The notes below the pieces were generated by a model, which was not told where the DNA came from, searched no databases, and worked only from the letters and a program-made list of their open reading frames with translations. DNA of 64,000 bases from SZUA-35 sp963781035. GTDB taxonomy: Bacteria; Actinomycetota; Acidimicrobiia; Acidimicrobiales; SZUA-35. Within the stretch, counting starts at the first letter, position 1; each line of letters starts with the position of its first letter. Position numbers and translations under genes: made by a program. Positions 18,585-28,032 of the stretch are shown piece after piece. The stretch lies in NCBI GenBank assembly GCA_963781035.1, contig CAWAEN010000004.1:992001-1056000 (forward strand), given 5' to 3'.

Positions 18585-19568
18585 ATGGCGACGGGTCACG
18601 AACGATCGGAGCGACGACGAATGCCGGCCCTGTTGTACGGCGTGCTCGCCCTGGTCGCCTGTTTTGCTTTCGCCTGCGGAAGCGGCAGTTCTCAGACAGC
18701 AGGCGAACTGCTCGAGGTCGAGGTCGAGGTCACCAAGGCCGTTCCGGTGGGCGACGTCACGACGATGGATGTCTACCACCCAGTCGATGGAGCCGATCTG
18801 CCGCTGCTCGTGCTCCTCCATGGCACCGGTCCTGGCGGTCGTGCCGAGATGGGGCCTCTTGCTCGAGCAATTGCCGAACAGGGAGTGGTCGTCTTCGTCC
18901 CCACGTGGACGGTGATCGACGACGCACCCGAGTGGCCGATGCAGGACGCCGAGGTCTACCGAGTCCAGACCGAAGCCGTGGTGTGTGCGCTCCGCCAGGC
19001 TCGGCGGACGGCGGCGGACTTCGGTGGATCTCCAGATCGTCTTGGCCTGATGGGTCATTCCGGCGGCGCACTCGTCGGCATTCGGGCCGCGTTGGTCGAT
19101 CAACCTCCGTGGTCGGGAATGACGTGCGACGAGGCTCTGGATCATCGGCCGGATGTTTTCATCGGGACCGGAGGTGACTACTCCGGCCGCTACCAGTTCA
19201 CGGGTTTCGCCGGCGACTTGTACGACGCCTTCGAACCCGAACAGCTGATCGGAGGCAACGCCGACCTCGTAGTTCAGTTGGTCCATGGCTTCCGGGACAA
19301 CAACGTGGATCCCTTCGGCTCGGCCATGCTGCACGAGCAGCTCGTGAACGCCGGCTACGACGCGCACTACGCCGCGCTCGACACCCGGCACGGTGCGCTC
19401 ATTCGGCCAGATGAACCGGCAGGCCAGTTCGTGGTGGATCGGGTGGTCGCCATGTTGGGTGCGGGCGATGAACCTGTCGTCGAGGAACCCGGCGCCGAAT
19501 TGGCCTTCGACGGGACCACGTGCAGCTATTCCGGACCGACCACGCTCGGTCCGCCGAACGGCTGGTGA
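18585..19568 (+). CDS. Secreted lipoprotein alpha/beta hydrolase
   Basis: About 327 residues. An RRR-led signal sequence MPALLYGVLALVACFAFACG holds a lipobox-like AFAC, predicting lipid anchoring outside the membrane. The hydrolase fold follows: LLVLLHGTGPGG (oxyanion strand), nucleophile elbow GLMGHSGGALVG (Ser about residue 165) and a late DTRHGALI with the likely catalytic His. It resembles dienelactone-hydrolase or PET-hydrolase-like esterases, but the substrate is unknown. ATG 18585 or 18621 may be the start. The C-terminus ends in CSYSGPTTLGPPNGW. A coding-like stretch carrying SQIYQAAGLAPTNLD follows in another frame and ends near 19706, so the real end may be displaced by a frameshift. 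Confidence 0.8.
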   Translation: MATGHERSERRRMPALLYGVLALVACFAFACGSGSSQTAGELLEVEVEVTKAVPVGDVTTMDVYHPVDGADLPLLVLLHGTGPGGRAEMGPLARAIAEQGVVVFVPTWTVIDDAPEWPMQDAEVYRVQTEAVVCALRQARRTAADFGGSPDRLGLMGHSGGALVGIRAALVDQPPWSGMTCDEALDHRPDVFIGTGGDYSGRYQFTGFAGDLYDAFEPEQLIGGNADLVVQLVHGFRDNNVDPFGSAMLHEQLVNAGYDAHYAALDTRHGALIRPDEPAGQFVVDRVVAMLGAGDEPVVEEPGAELAFDGTTCSYSGPTTLGPPNGW

Positions 19569-19718
19569 TCCGGCTACGCAACAGCCGTATCAGTGGGTGC
19601 TGGCGTGTGTGGACGACCTCGATCCACACGGCAGCTCCTACTTCGCGTCACCGAAACCAGCCAGATCTATCAGGCGGCCGGCCTTGCTCCGACCAACCTC
19701 GACTGAACGCCAGGTGCC

Positions 19719-20627
19719 TCAGCGGGCCAGGGTGGGACGTGGTTGGGTCGTGGGACGTGGTTCAGAGACCTCCATCACGTAGCCGGGCCGCTGATGGACG
19801 TCCCAATACGTGAAGCGAAGCGGCTGAAACCCGGTCTGGGCGATGATCCGGTTCTGACGTTCGAGATCACGCTGCAGGGCATCGGCGCTTCCGTGGGCGA
19901 GCATCGAGTCGCACTCGGACCAGCATCCGGCGTCCGGCCATGCATGGTCGAGGTAGTACGTGTGTGTGCCGCACCTGACTCGGAACTGACGAACGGGAGC
20001 CATGAATCCACCACGGTCGATGATGGCTTCGAGGTCCTGTTCGAATGTCGTCGCCAGGGGACGGTCATCGAAGAAGGTCAGCGCTCGACGTGTCGTTCGG
20101 ATCCCCGGTCGACCGCGAATGGCAAGCTCGGCGAGACGCATCCCGACAGTCGAGACATCGAGCGTGCCTCGCTCGACCCCATTGGAGATCACGCGGACCG
20201 TTTGCGCGACGCTCAGATCCCGAGCGGCGTCGATGAGCGATCGAGTTGGCGTGGTCAAGGCCATCCCTCGATGAACACCGACGTCGGACGGAACCAGATC
20301 CGTCGACTGAATCCTGCGGTGCGCGCCCGAGGTGCCTTTGACTCCTCGCGGGACCACGATCTCGATCCGGGGCGGTGAAGTCCACAGCCCGTGGGCGGCA
20401 AGGGCACTGCGAGCGGCCAAGGCTGCCGATGGGCCGCCTCGGAGGACGGCCTGGCGATGGCGGGCGGCGAGCGTCCACGGCAGGTGACGGGCCCGAACGT
20501 GGTGAGGTCCAACTCGTTCGAGGAACTCGGCGTCGACCAGACGGGCGATCGCGGAACGGTCGAACCCGTGCTGCTCGGCATCGATCGAGCGAACGATGCC
20601 ATCGGTCTGGTTCGCGCTGGTGAGCAT
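19719..20627 (-). CDS. AbiEi-like N-domain / DUF559 endonuclease-like protein
   Basis: About 302 residues from ATG 20627. The N-terminal third has a winged-helix look (GFDRSAIARLVDAEFLERVGPHHVRA) as in actinobacterial proteins labelled AbiEi antitoxin. The middle has PTRSLIDAARDLS. The C-terminal part resembles DUF559, a PD-(D/E)xK nuclease-like fold: YYLDHAWPDAGCWSECDSMLAHG keeps the D...ExD pattern, followed by RQNRIIAQTGFQPLRF. Such genes are common as single copies in actinobacteria and their job is not known. No toxin partner lies beside it. Its stop is about 150 bp from the convergent lipoprotein hydrolase. Confidence 0.7.
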   Translation of the reverse strand: MLTSANQTDGIVRSIDAEQHGFDRSAIARLVDAEFLERVGPHHVRARHLPWTLAARHRQAVLRGGPSAALAARSALAAHGLWTSPPRIEIVVPRGVKGTSGAHRRIQSTDLVPSDVGVHRGMALTTPTRSLIDAARDLSVAQTVRVISNGVERGTLDVSTVGMRLAELAIRGRPGIRTTRRALTFFDDRPLATTFEQDLEAIIDRGGFMAPVRQFRVRCGTHTYYLDHAWPDAGCWSECDSMLAHGSADALQRDLERQNRIIAQTGFQPLRFTYWDVHQRPGYVMEVSEPRPTTQPRPTLAR

Positions 20628-20749
20628 TGCGGTCAGGCGCCGATCTCGGCGCCCCGATGAGATGGCCACTGCAGTCCGAATTCGGTCGAGCGAATGTCGG
20701 GGAAGGAGTGCAAACGTACCGTGCTTCGGAGCGTCACTCACTCATGGGT

Positions 20750-20800
20750 CGTTCTTGGGTCCGATGTGCGCGTGAGGCGCGAGGATCGGACCCAAGAACG
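20750..20800. repeat. Long perfect inverted repeat (hairpin)
   Basis: CGTTCTTGGGTCCGAT at 20750-20765 is exactly complementary to ATCGGACCCAAGAACG at 20785-20800. An inner GCGC/GCGC pair sits within the 19-nt spacer. It lies downstream of the metF stop (20829) and upstream of the DUF559 gene, both on the minus strand. A transcription terminator for the fhs-metF unit is the simplest reading, although no T-run follows the arm. A protein-binding site is the alternative. Confidence 0.65.
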
Positions 20801-20828
20801 ATTGGAATCACGACTGGAGTGACGCAGG

Positions 20829-21716
20829 TCAGTAGGCGAGGGTCTCGGCCCGCCAGGCCTCGGTGGCCTCGACCTGGTTGAACGTGTACATGTGGATCGC
20901 TTCGACGTCGAGCTCGAGGTTGGCCTCGGACAGCGGCAGGAGCAGGTCGTTCGGGTCGTATGCCGTTGACGTCATCATCTTCGCGATCGCGGCACGGTTC
21001 TTCTTGAGATAACCGAGCGACTGACCGAGCCCGATCCGCATGCCGGTGCTGAGGAGTTTCGTCTTGTCGACCACACCCGAGATACCGAGATGGATCGGCA
21101 GCGTGAGCCCGGCCGCTCGTTCGGCCCGCATCCATGCTTCGATGACCTCGGCGTCGAAACACATCTGGGTGCTGCACCAACCGGTGATGCCTGCCTCGGC
21201 CAACATCGTCTGCTTGGCGTGCAGTGCCGCGTGAAGGGCCTCGTCCGGGATGTAGGCGTGGTGATCTGGATACGCGGTGACCCCGATCGACTCGAGCCCA
21301 TGGTCGGTGTCGAGGAAATCGGACAGGAACTGGACAGCGTCGAAGTAGCCGCCAGGCGGTTCGGCGTCGCCAGCGACGAGGAACATCTTCGACATCCCCG
21401 CCGAGCGGCACCACGCTGCGAGCTCCTTTGTGTGGGCTCGATCGCGCACCATGCGGGCGGCGAAGTGAGGGATCGGGGAGTGACCCTCGGCCAGGAGTTC
21501 TTCGGCGAGGCGCTGGGTCTCGGCGATGCCCTTGACCGGCGAGCAGGTCACCGAGATCGTGGATGCGGCCGGCAGGTGTCGCCTGGCCTCTTCGAGGCCC
21601 TTCATCGGCACGAGCTCGATGGTGTAGTCGGCGGACAATGCCAGCCGATGGGCGCGAGCCTCTTGTGACTCCGGGAACTCGTCGAGTACGGAATCCTTCC
21701 TGCGGAACAGAACCAT
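20829..21716 (-). CDS. metF: Methylenetetrahydrofolate reductase family (MetF)
   Basis: Intact 295-residue TIM-barrel flavoprotein that reduces 5,10-methylene-THF to 5-methyl-THF, or works in reverse when methyl-THF is to be oxidised. Landmarks are a short N-terminal basic segment, ISVTCSPVKG, PHFAARMVRD (the PHI-type strand), FLVAGDAEPPGGYFDA, GVTAYPDHHA and ITQ-equivalent STQMCFDAEV. The C-terminal IHMYTFNQVEATEAW closes the barrel. It is the last gene of a minus-strand unit after fhs, 121 bp apart. In this setting it may feed methyl-THF from corrinoid methyl transfer into the oxidative branch. Confidence 0.9.
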   Translation of the reverse strand: MVLFRRKDSVLDEFPESQEARAHRLALSADYTIELVPMKGLEEARRHLPAASTISVTCSPVKGIAETQRLAEELLAEGHSPIPHFAARMVRDRAHTKELAAWCRSAGMSKMFLVAGDAEPPGGYFDAVQFLSDFLDTDHGLESIGVTAYPDHHAYIPDEALHAALHAKQTMLAEAGITGWCSTQMCFDAEVIEAWMRAERAAGLTLPIHLGISGVVDKTKLLSTGMRIGLGQSLGYLKKNRAAIAKMMTSTAYDPNDLLLPLSEANLELDVEAIHMYTFNQVEATEAWRAETLAY

Positions 21717-21837
21717 GATCAGACCTCTCGGATCGAGACAGGCAGCTCAGGCTGCGGAGCGGAGCGGAGCTGCAGCACAGAAGTGACCGGGTTTGGCCGA
21801 GCCGTGCGAGCCTGGCGGGAGCGAAGCGGAGCCAGCA

Positions 21838-23547
21838 TCATGAGAGATTCACGATCTCGCCGGCGGCGGAGTTGGAGAAGTCGAGGTCGATCATCTGTGC
21901 GGCCGGCGTCTTGCCGAGGCCGGGCATCGTGCGCATCTCGCCGCAGATCGGGTAGACGAAGCCGGCGCCGACCGACGCCCTCACCTCGCGGACGGGGAGG
22001 GTCCAGCCCGTGGGGGCGCCCTTGAGTTTGGCGTCCGAGCTGATCGACAGATGGGTCTTGGCAATACAGACGGGGAGATTCCCGAATCCGGCTGCTTCGT
22101 AGGTGTCGATCTGCTTGGACGCCGCCGGGGAGAAGTCGACGCCGTCTGCGCCGTAGATCTTCGTGGCGACGACGTTGATCTTGTCGCGGATCGACATGTC
22201 GTCCGGGTAGAGCACCTCGAAGTTGCTCGGCTCCTCTGCGGCTTCCTTGACCGCAGCGGCCAGCTCGGCCGCTCCCTGCCCACCGTCGGAGAAATGGGTG
22301 CTCACCGCGGCCCGGGCGCCGAACTCCGAGGCGATCTCGTGGATGGCGGCGATGTCCTCGTCGTGATCGCCGGGGAAGACGTTGATGGCGACAACGGGAG
22401 TCACGCCGTGGATCTGCATGTTCTCGAGCTGCTTGCGGAGGTTGTCGCCACCCTGGTGGACTTCGTCTGGGTTGGCCTCGAGCAGGGCGTCGGGGAGTGG
22501 TTTGCCGGCGACGATGTTGTGCTTTCCGGAGTGTGCTTTGAGGCCACGCACGGTGGCCACGAGCACGGCGGCATCGGGAGCGATGCCGGAGTAGCGGCAC
22601 TTGATGTTGAAGAACCGTTCTGCACCCATGTCGGCGCCGAAGCCTGCTTCGGTCAAGAGGAACTCGTTCATGTGGATGCCGATGCGGTCGGCCACGATCG
22701 AGCTGTTGCCGGTGGCGATGTTGCCGAAGGGGCCGGTGTGTACGAGCGCAGGTGTGTTCTCGAGCGTCTGCATCAGGTTCGGCTTGACGGCTTCCATGAG
22801 GATCACTGCCATCGATCCGGCGGCCCCGATCTCCTCGGCCGTGATCGGCGTGCCATCCGTGGAGTAGCCGAGCACGATGCGGCCGAGGCGTTCCCGGAGG
22901 TCCTGCATCGAGAAACACAGCGCCAGGGCGGCCATGACCTCGGAGGCAGCAGTGATGTCGAACCCGGTCTCGCGCGGCACACCGTCGAGCCGGCCGCCGA
23001 GGCCGATCACGGCGTTGCGGAGGCTGCGGTCGTTCACGTCGAGCACGCGACGCCACGTGATGTTGTGGAAATCGAAGCCGGCGTCATTGCCGTGGTAGAG
23101 GTGGGCATCGAGCATGGCCGAGCAGAGGTTGTGGGCTGCGGTGACGGCGTGCATGTCGCCGGTCAGGTGCAGGTTGAACAGCTCCATCGGAACGACCTGG
23201 CTGTAGCCGCCGCCGGCGGCGCCACCCTTGATGCCGAAGGTCGGTCCCATCGATGGCTGACGAATGGCGATCGTGGCCGACGAGCCGATGTGCTGGAAGG
23301 CCTGGCCGAGACCGACGGTCGTGGTGGTCTTGCCTTCTCCGAGGGGGGTCGGGGTGATGGCAGACACGACGACGTACTTCGCCCGCGGCCGATCCGACAT
23401 GGCCTCGATGGCATCGAGCTTGATCTTCGCGGCCCCACTCCCGTACGGCTCGAGGAGCTCGGTCGGGATACCGGACGCCTCGGCGATCTCCGGCAATGGT
23501 CGGAGGTTCGCCTGCTTGGCGATCTCGAGGTCGGAAGGGAATCCCAT
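21838..23547 (-). CDS. fhs: Formate-tetrahydrofolate ligase
   Basis: Intact 569-residue enzyme that interconverts formate, ATP and THF with 10-formyl-THF. Signatures are TPLGEGKTTTTVGLGQAF (P-loop, about residues 68-85), GGAAGGGYSQVVPMEL, GRLDGVPRETGFDITAASE and a late GEMRTMPGLG. Start ATG 23547 has GAGGAG 6 nt before it. In an oxidative pathway it can run backwards, yielding ATP and formate for the formate dehydrogenase at 54-58 kb. Its upstream region holds a near-palindrome shared with that operon. It is transcribed with metF, and probably after the GntR gene. Confidence 0.96.
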   Translation of the reverse strand: MGFPSDLEIAKQANLRPLPEIAEASGIPTELLEPYGSGAAKIKLDAIEAMSDRPRAKYVVVSAITPTPLGEGKTTTTVGLGQAFQHIGSSATIAIRQPSMGPTFGIKGGAAGGGYSQVVPMELFNLHLTGDMHAVTAAHNLCSAMLDAHLYHGNDAGFDFHNITWRRVLDVNDRSLRNAVIGLGGRLDGVPRETGFDITAASEVMAALALCFSMQDLRERLGRIVLGYSTDGTPITAEEIGAAGSMAVILMEAVKPNLMQTLENTPALVHTGPFGNIATGNSSIVADRIGIHMNEFLLTEAGFGADMGAERFFNIKCRYSGIAPDAAVLVATVRGLKAHSGKHNIVAGKPLPDALLEANPDEVHQGGDNLRKQLENMQIHGVTPVVAINVFPGDHDEDIAAIHEIASEFGARAAVSTHFSDGGQGAAELAAAVKEAAEEPSNFEVLYPDDMSIRDKINVVATKIYGADGVDFSPAASKQIDTYEAAGFGNLPVCIAKTHLSISSDAKLKGAPTGWTLPVREVRASVGAGFVYPICGEMRTMPGLGKTPAAQMIDLDFSNSAAGEIVNLS

Positions 23548-23566
23548 GGGTGCTCCTCGGGGGCTG

Positions 23567-23576
23567 ACTTGCAAGT
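23567..23576. promoter_or_regulatory. Short palindrome in the fhs leader
   Basis: ACTTGCAAGT is a perfect 10-bp palindrome 20 bp upstream of the fhs start codon. A related CTTGTAA half occurs at about 23595. It could be a repressor site or part of the leader. The evidence is the symmetry and position only. Confidence 0.3.
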
Positions 23577-23646
23577 AAGACTCATGACTGGGTCGCTTGT
23601 AAACGGTCGCACGAAGGGTTGTGCTGTGCGAGACGGTTTCCCACGC

Positions 23647-23665
23647 ATGCGAGAGACTTCCGCAT
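23647..23665. promoter_or_regulatory. Candidate operator shared with the formate dehydrogenase operon
   Basis: ATGCGAGAG-A-CTTCCGCAT is a near-palindrome about 100 bp upstream of fhs. The element at 53916-53934 reads ATGCGGGAG-A-CTTCCGCGA, and the two share 21 of 25 bases over the core and right flank. Both sit in non-coding DNA before one-carbon genes. This suggests one dimeric regulator binding both. The GntR protein encoded next to this site is one candidate. Confidence 0.55.
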
Positions 23666-23714
23666 CGTGGAAGTCGCGTCCCGGAGTCGATCTGAGTCGA
23701 CCGATCGGCTCGAG

Positions 23715-24439
23715 TCAGCCGGCGAGGGGCGACGACAGGTGGGCGGTGACGGCGGCCCGAATTCGTTCGTCGAACGAGTCGACGTGTTGCTCGACGAGCT
23801 CGGCGACCCGGTCACCTTCGCCGGCTCGCAGAGCCTCGAGGATGTCGCGGTGTTCGATCACGGTGTGGCTCATGTCGGCGACGTCGGACAAGTACAGGTG
23901 CCAGAGCCGGTCGCTCTGGGCGTAGAGCATGTCGAGGGTGTCGAGCAGGAAACGGTTGGCCGCCGCCTACCACATGATCTCGTGGCAGCGCCGGTCGACG
24001 GCGAGAAGATCAGGTGGAGCGAGCCCCTCCAGTGCTGAGGCGTCCAGCGTCGTCGTCCATCGCCGTCCCAGTGCGCTTCAGTTCCTCTGGCTGCAGCGAG
24101 TCGCGCCGCATAGGGCTCGAGGACGTGGCGGGTCTCGAGCAGCGTCGAGAGCTCGGCAACATCGATGCTGGTGACGAACATGCCTCGCCGGGGGATGACT
24201 TGGACGAAGTGCTCCCGGGCGAGACGTTGGAGCGCCTCCCGGATGGGTGTTCTGCCGATGTCCAGCCGTTCCTGGAGTTCGTGTTCGCGCAGGACGTCGC
24301 CAGGTGCCAGGTCGAGTTGGACGATCTGGCGGCGGATCTGCTGGTAGGCCTGCTCGCTCAGCGACGGCGCGGGTGACCGAGCCGGCTGGGGTGTTGGCTG
24401 GGCAGTGGCAGACGGGGCCACGCGGGGAAATCGGGTCAT
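23715..24439 (-). CDS. GntR-family (FCD) transcription regulator (frameshifted)
   Basis: About 240 residues. The N-terminal winged helix runs LSEQAYQQIRRQIVQLDLAPGD, then HELQERLDIGRTPIREALQRL (the GntR recognition helix), then VQVIPRRGMFVTSID. The C-terminal half is an FCD ligand domain (LLETRHVLEPYAARLAA, then LYAQSDRLWHLYLSD and IEHRDILEALRAGE, with metal-site His residues). The join lies between about 23935 and 24085 and needs two shifts. ATG 24439 is chosen as start; ATG 24511 would add a Pro-rich stretch and overlap the palindromes. Position between fhs-metF and a divergent dehydrogenase-ETF unit makes it the likely local regulator, sensing an acid or amine metabolite. Confidence 0.82.
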
Positions 24440-24501
24440 GGTTGGAGTCGAAGGCTGTGCGCCGTTCGAGAGGGGGTTGCGTGGTCCAGGGTCGATCCCT
24501 A

Positions 24502-24535
24502 GTATCGCCATGATACACAGCAGATATATCAGCTG
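24502..24535. promoter_or_regulatory. Candidate GntR operators between divergent genes
   Basis: Two symmetrical elements lie in the gntR/dehydrogenase intergenic region. GTATC-N5-GATAC is at 24502-24516. CAGC-A-GATATATC-A-GCTG is at 24518-24535, with a perfect 8-bp AT-rich centre in otherwise GC-rich DNA. FCD-type GntR proteins usually bind short AT-centred palindromes upstream of their own gene. No experimental motif is known to me for this protein. Confidence 0.5.
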
Positions 24536-24558
24536 TCGAGCAGAATTCGGGGCCAGAC

Positions 24559-27106
24559 ATGAGTGATTCACCATCGACCGCAGTGCCGTCTCGAGCGAAG
24601 GTCGTCGTCATCGGCGCCGGCATCGTCGGCAACTGCCTGGTCGGCCACCTGTCCGACCTCGGCTGGACCGACATGGTGCTGATCGACAAGGGGCCGCTGC
24701 CCAACCCCGGCGGTTCGACCGGCCACGCATCGAACTTCATCTTCCCGGTCGATCACAACAAGGAGATGGCGCTCCTCGGTGTGCAGAGCGCCAATCAGTA
24801 TCGCGACCTCGGACTCTCGGTCGACTGCGGCGGCATCGAGGTCGCCCGCACCCAGGAACGCATGAACGAACTCCAGCGGCGCATGACCTCGGCCATGTCG
24901 TGGGGAGTCGAGGCTCAGCTGCTCACCCCGGCCGAGGTCAAGGAACTGGTGCCGTTCATCAACGACGAGGTCATCCTCGGTGGCTTCTACTGCCCGACCG
25001 TGTCGGTGGTCGACTCGCTCGAGACCGGCACCCGGATGCGCAAGAAGGCGATCGACAAGGGTGTGCTCCAGGTGTTCGCCAACACCGAGGTGCTCGACCT
25101 CGTCACCGAGGACCAGCCACGTTCCCGGCCAGAGCACGATCAAGGCCGTCGTCACCGACAAGGGCACGATCGAGGCCGAGTACGTCGTCATCGCCTGCGG
25201 CGTGTGGAGCAACCGGATCGCCAACATGGCCGGCGCCTACATCCCGCTCGTGCCCGCCGTGCACCAGATGGCCGACGTCGGCCCGATGGACATCCTGGCC
25301 GAGACCAACAACGAGATCGGCTACCCGATCGTTCGCGACATGGACACGTTCTGTTACGAGCGTCAGTCGGCCGGTTCGATGGAGGTCGGCTCCTACGCCC
25401 ACCGTCCGATCCTGCACCACCCCGACGAGATCCCGTCGAACGACGAGGCCGCGCTCTCGCCGACCGAGATGCCGTTCACGCCCGACGACTTCGACGATCA
25501 GATGGAACAGGCCATCGAGCTGATGGACATGCTCGGCGACGCCGAGATCAAGTACGCCATCAACGGACTGCTCTCGCTCACGCCCGACGCCATGCCGTGC
25601 CTCGGCGAGACTGCCCGAGGTTCGCAACCTCTGGTCGGCCGCTGCGGTCTGGGTCAAGGAAGGCCCGGGCATGGCTCAGGTCGTCGCCGAGTGGATGACC
25701 TACGGCTACCCCCGGGTGATCGACTCCCACGGCGCCGACATCGCTCGCTTCTACGAGCAGGAGAAGTCCGACGAGCACATCTGGGCCCGAGCCGAGGAGC
25801 ACTTCAACAAGACCTACGGCATCGTGCACCCGTCCGAGCAGTGGGAGAGCCGGCGCAACCTGCAGGTCGAGCCCGTACTTCTCACGCCAGCAGGATCTCG
25901 GCGCCGATGTTCTTCAGCGCCCGAACCTGGGAACGGCCGCAGTGGTACAACTCCAACGCCGATCTCGTCGAGCGCTACGGCCTCGAGGAGCGCGAGGTCG
26001 AGTGGGACAACCGCTGGTGGAGCCCGATCACGATCGGCGAACACCTCAACCTGCGCGAGAACGCCGGCATGGTCGACCTCAGCGCCTTCCAGGTCTACGA
26101 GCTCGAGGGCCCGGGCGCCGTCGCCTTCGCCGACTACCTCGCGGTCAACAAGGTCGACAAGCCGGTCGGCTCGTCGGTCTACACCCCGTGGCTGACCCCC
26201 GACGGCGGCTTCCATTCCGACCTCACCATGATGCGGGTCGGCCGAGGACAAGGTCCGCATCGTCACCGGCGTGTTCGACGGCGGTCGCGACAGCTTCTGG
26301 ATCAAGAAGCACATGCCCGCCGATGGGTCGGTCACGTTCACCGACATCACCCTCGACACCACCACCCTCGGCGTGTGGGGTCCGAACGCTCCCGCGATCG
26401 TCGGCAAGCTCACCGACCACGACCTCAGCCAGGAGGGTTCGCCGTACGGCTCGCTCCGCAACGTCGAGCTGCAGACCGCATCCGGGCCGATCAAGGCCAC
26501 GCTCTTCCGCATCTCCTACGTCGGCGACACCGGCTGGGAGATCTACACCGCCTGGGACAACGGGCCGGCGCTGTGGGATGCGCTCGATGGAGGCCGGCGC
26601 CGATCACGGCCTTCGCCCGACCGGTGGCGGCGTGTACGGCACCTCCGGCCGTCTCGAGAAGGGCTACCGCCTGATGGGCGCCGAGCTCGAGAGCGAGTAC
26701 AACCCGGTCGAGGCCGGTCTGGCCCGCCCCAAGGTCAAGGCCGCCGACTTCATCGGCAAGGAGGCCTACCTCGCCGCCCGCGAGGCCGAGCCCGATCGCC
26801 AAGATGTGCACCCTCACCGTCGAGGACCACACCGACTCCCAGGGTCGCAAGCGCTATCCGCAGGGCGGCAACGAACCGATCCTGACCCTCGATGGCGAGC
26901 GCATCGTCGATTCCCACGGGCGGGTCTCGCGGGTCTGTACCGCCGGTCCCGGTCCGTCGGTCGGCAAGCACCTGCTGCTGGCCTACCTGCCGACCGAGCT
27001 CGCCGTCGTCGGCACCGACCTCCAGGTCATGTACATGAACGAGATGTTCCCGGTGAAGGTGGCTGCCATCGAGGGTTCGCTCTTCGATCCCGACGACACC
27101 CGCTGA
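24559..27106 (+). CDS. Second dimethylglycine/sarcosine dehydrogenase-type flavoprotein with GcvT domains (seven frameshifts)
   Basis: Rebuilt length is about 847 residues. The FAD domain starts KVVVIGAGIVGNCLVGHL and carries GSTGHASN, keeping the His at the covalent FAD position, and GETPEVRNLWSAAAVWVKEGPG. The GcvT half has MVDLSAFQVYELEGPGA, MRVAEDKVRIVTGVF, GDTGWEIYT, GTSGRLEKGYRLMG and a C-terminal barrel ending at 27106. It likely oxidises an N-methylated amino acid, loads the carbon on THF and reduces the ETF encoded next. All seven breaks (near 25118, 25610, 25871, 25897, 26241, 26589 and 26800) are one extra base. It is divergent from gntR, and clearly distinct in sequence from the flavoprotein at 6073. 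Confidence 0.87.
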
Positions 27107-27250
27107 AGGGCTGAAGATGACCAGCGTTCGTGACGAGATCTGGCCGCCCGTCGTCGACGTTGCGGAGCAGAGCGAAGCAGCCCGAGCGAGATCTCGGATT
27201 GTCCGAGCACAGCGAGTCCCCTGGAGCGCTTGCGCGGAAGGGCATGTGTG

Positions 27251-28032
27251 ATGCGAATTCTCGTCTGCGTGAAGCGGGTGCCGGCACCCGGGGCCAAGAT
27301 CAACATCACCGCCGACGAACAGTCGGTGTGACACCGCCCACCTGGGTTTCGCCATGAGTCCGCACGAGGAGTGCGCGGTCGAGGAGGCGGTGCAGCTCAT
27401 CGAGCGATTCGGCGGCGAGGCCACGGTGCTGACCCTCGGTCCACCCGAAGCCGAGGAGCAGCTCCGCTACGCGGCGTCGCTCGGCATCCAGCACGCCGTG
27501 CTGCTGACCACCGACGGCACCGCGTGGGATCCGCAGCGCACCGCACGCGCCATCACCACGGCGGTGCAGACCTCGAGGCTCGACGCGACGAGGGCGGAGG
27601 CCGTTCGATCTATCCTGTTCGGCAACGAGAGCGCCGACTCTGGTGGTTTCCAGGTCGGCGTTCGAGTGGCCCACGCGCTCGGCCGTCCGATCGTCAATGC
27701 GATCAAGGGCATCGAGGTCGATCTCGACGCCGGCACCGTGACGGCGAAGCGCGAGATCGATGGCGGTTTCGAGATCTACTCGCTGCCGGTTCCGGCCGTG
27801 CTCGGCGTCAAGGAGGGCCTCAACCTTCCTCGCTATCCCACGATGAAGGGTCGCCTCGCATCGAAGAAGGTGCCGGTCACCGTGATCGAGGCCAACGGCG
27901 CCGCCGGTGGTCAGCGACCAGGTTCGGCTGCTGCAGCCGGCGCAGCAGGAGAGCACCACCGTCACGCTGGGCACCGGCCCGGAAGCAGCGGCCGCCGTGG
28001 TCGACCTGCTCGACGAACTGGGAGTGTTGTGA
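27251..28032 (+). CDS. etfB: Electron transfer flavoprotein beta subunit (two frameshifts)
   Basis: About 259 residues. It opens MRILVCVKRVPAPGAKIN and continues with DTAHLGFAMSPHEECAVEEAV, then RSILFGNESADSGG and PRYPTMKGRLASKK, all beta-subunit hallmarks, with AMP-binding loops. ETF is a soluble heterodimer that accepts electrons from dehydrogenases such as the flavoprotein just upstream and passes them to the quinone pool. One extra base near 27330 (gtg-t-gac) creates an early stop, and another lies near 27910. The stop at 28030-28032 overlaps the etfA start (TGATG). The 144 bp before it hold only a short arginine-rich frame that I do not call. Confidence 0.9.

Noticed and set aside
19719..20627. 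Type IV toxin-antitoxin or abortive infection system
   Set aside because: Only the AbiEi-like/DUF559 protein is present and no toxin gene is adjacent; such proteins are common single genes.
22051..23925. 624-residue open frame on the plus strand opposite fhs and gntR
   Set aside because: It is the antisense shadow of high-GC coding DNA; fhs on the other strand is unmistakable.
27117..27251. 45-codon frame between the flavoprotein and etfB
   Set aside because: Arg/Ala-rich, no recognisable similarity, and it ends just at the etfB start; probably leader DNA.
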